Shown: positions 63,325 to 64,000 of the stretch, piece by piece
Layout of the letters: each line of letters begins with the position of its first letter
Numbering within the stretch: the stretch's first letter is position 1
Assembly (NCBI RefSeq): GCF_025755255.1
Contig: NZ_JALIEB010000006.1
Coordinates: 124,001 to 188,000, forward strand
Direction: 5' to 3'
Source of the DNA: Roseobacter sinensis
GTDB taxonomy: Bacteria; Pseudomonadota; Alphaproteobacteria; Rhodobacterales; Rhodobacteraceae
DNA: 64,000 nt
Notes under the pieces: generated by a model
Databases searched by the model: none
Told to the model about the DNA's origin: nothing
The model's input: only the letters and a program-made list of their open reading frames with translations
Made by a program: the position numbers and the translations under genes

Positions 63325-64000
63325 ATGTCTGACACGGGGTTGAAGGGCTGGAATCACATGCCGGAGGTGCCGTTGAAGGTATCCCCCTTCTTCATCTGGC
63401 CGCCGAACCCGGTCGAGATGGTCAAGTGGGTCTGGAATTCCTGGGCGCTGATCTCCGAGAAGCTGATCATCCTCGGTCTCGCCTGGGCAAGCCTGATCTG
63501 GTTTCAGCCTCCGCTGGAGGAGACGAAAACCTTCGCCGTCGGATGGATCGCCCAGATGTACCTGCGCAATCTCGTCCTTGCTCTGGCCGTGGGCGGCGCG
63601 TTGCACCTGTGGTTCTACACCTTCTCGGCGCAAGGACAGGCGCTCAAGTACGATCCGCGCCCGCTGATGGTGAACGGCAAGCAATTCACGCTCGGCGGGC
63701 AGGTGCGCGACAATATGTTCTGGACGCTGGGCCCCGGCGTGCTGATCTGGACGGCCTATGAGGTGATCCTCTTCTGGGCGCTGGCGAACGGCCATATGCC
63801 GCTGCTGACCTGGGCCGCCCATCCGGTCTGGTTCATCGCGCTCTTCCTCCTTATCCCGGTATGGGAGAGCTTCTACTTCTACTGTATTCACCGTCTGATC
63901 CACATCCCGGTCCTCTACCGGCACATCCACTACTTGCATCACCGCAACATCAACGTTGGCCCCTGGTCCGGCATGTCGATGCACCCGATCGAGCAGATGA
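63325..64000 (+). CDS. Sterol desaturase/fatty acid hydroxylase family protein, 3' truncated by the window edge
   Basis: At least 225 residues, open to the right edge. Translation from the ATG at 63325 (AAGGGG eight bases upstream) gives MSDTGLKGWNHMPEVP, several hydrophobic segments (~40-60, ~75-95, ~130-180) and the di-iron histidine motifs HRLIH and HYLHHRN typical of membrane fatty-acid hydroxylases/sterol desaturases. The third histidine box lies beyond the window. The protein would be an integral inner-membrane oxygenase acting on lipids, sterol-like or carotenoid substrates. LysR control is likely from the divergent layout. Confidence 0.85.
   Translation, partial: MSDTGLKGWNHMPEVPLKVSPFFIWPPNPVEMVKWVWNSWALISEKLIILGLAWASLIWFQPPLEETKTFAVGWIAQMYLRNLVLALAVGGALHLWFYTFSAQGQALKYDPRPLMVNGKQFTLGGQVRDNMFWTLGPGVLIWTAYEVILFWALANGHMPLLTWAAHPVWFIALFLLIPVWESFYFYCIHRLIHIPVLYRHIHYLHHRNINVGPWSGMSMHPIEQM

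Noticed and set aside
1-64000. tRNA, rRNA, CRISPR arrays or prophage
   Set aside because: No cloverleaf-like intergenic segment, spacer-repeat pattern, integrase or phage structural gene was found on reading through both strands.

Overview
The window is about 64 kb of GC-rich DNA. Gene content points to an alphaproteobacterium of the Rhodobacterales (Roseobacter/Paracoccus relatives): an N-methylglutamate synthase and gamma-glutamylmethylamide synthetase type operon, a methyl-THF:corrinoid methyltransferase next to a methylene-THF reductase, an alphaproteobacterial cheA-W-R-Y operon with separate cheBD, PQQ alcohol dehydrogenase, MocR/PdxR-type regulation and many ATGA/TAATG gene overlaps. 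No rRNA, tRNA, intact transposase, integrase or CRISPR array was seen. Taxonomy is inferred from gene content only.

Layout. 1-3.7 kb: zinc alcohol dehydrogenase (cut by the left edge), CPA2 cation/proton antiporter and a tandem universal stress protein. 3.7-4.7 kb: decayed sequence with a frameshifted remnant of an AraC/GlxA-type regulator. 4.7-6.5 kb: MFS transporter and a DUF1203 protein. 6.7-11.6 kb: AraC regulator, acyl-CoA synthetase and PQQ quinohemoprotein alcohol dehydrogenase, a plausible alcohol-to-acyl-CoA route. 11.7-16.6 kb: XRE-cupin regulator followed by mgsA-mgsB-mgsC-gmaS like genes, without the N-methylglutamate dehydrogenase genes.

16.9-25.5 kb is the least explained part. 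A type I secretion ABC ATPase/HlyD pair converges on a minus-strand trio (compact M3-like metallopeptidase, 100-aa protein with double-Gly and CTGCH near its end, exported protein of unknown function). A GNAT-like gene diverges from the peptidase across an inverted repeat. Beyond it lies a three-gene operon for envelope proteins, including a ClpP-fold (COG3904-like) protein. I regard this as the best candidate for an undescribed peptide processing/export system.

25.7-35 kb: DUF900-type hydrolase, MocR/PdxR regulator diverging from a PNPOx-like flavoprotein, SARP/BTAD-hydrolase fusion, homocysteine S-methyltransferase family protein, allene-oxide-cyclase-barrel-like exported protein, GNAT, renalase-like FAD protein and TauE/SafE permease. 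35.5-39.6 kb: an AttEFGH-like module (LolD-type ATPase, double FtsX permease, lipocalin-like CrtC/AttH protein). 39.7-43.2 kb: molybdopterin dehydrogenase large subunit without partners, and acyl-CoA dehydrogenase.

43.3-51 kb: chemotaxis. cheB-cheD run rightwards; on the opposite strand STAS-cheY-cheA-cheW-cheR-cheY-(CheT/CheZ-like) run leftwards, with a gene-poor 1.1 kb between. 51.2-53.6 kb: virulence-factor-domain protein, methylene-THF reductase and methyl-THF:corrinoid methyltransferase, ending in a clear terminator. 53.9-55.7 kb: ppx/gppA and rlmE. 55.8-59.9 kb: a free-standing Cache-like exported protein and a 1008-aa ABC-like protein whose ATP-site motifs are degenerate and which ends in a cyclic-nucleotide-binding domain. 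59.9-64 kb: USP-alanine/sodium symporter operon, LysR regulator, and a divergent sterol-desaturase-family gene cut by the right edge.
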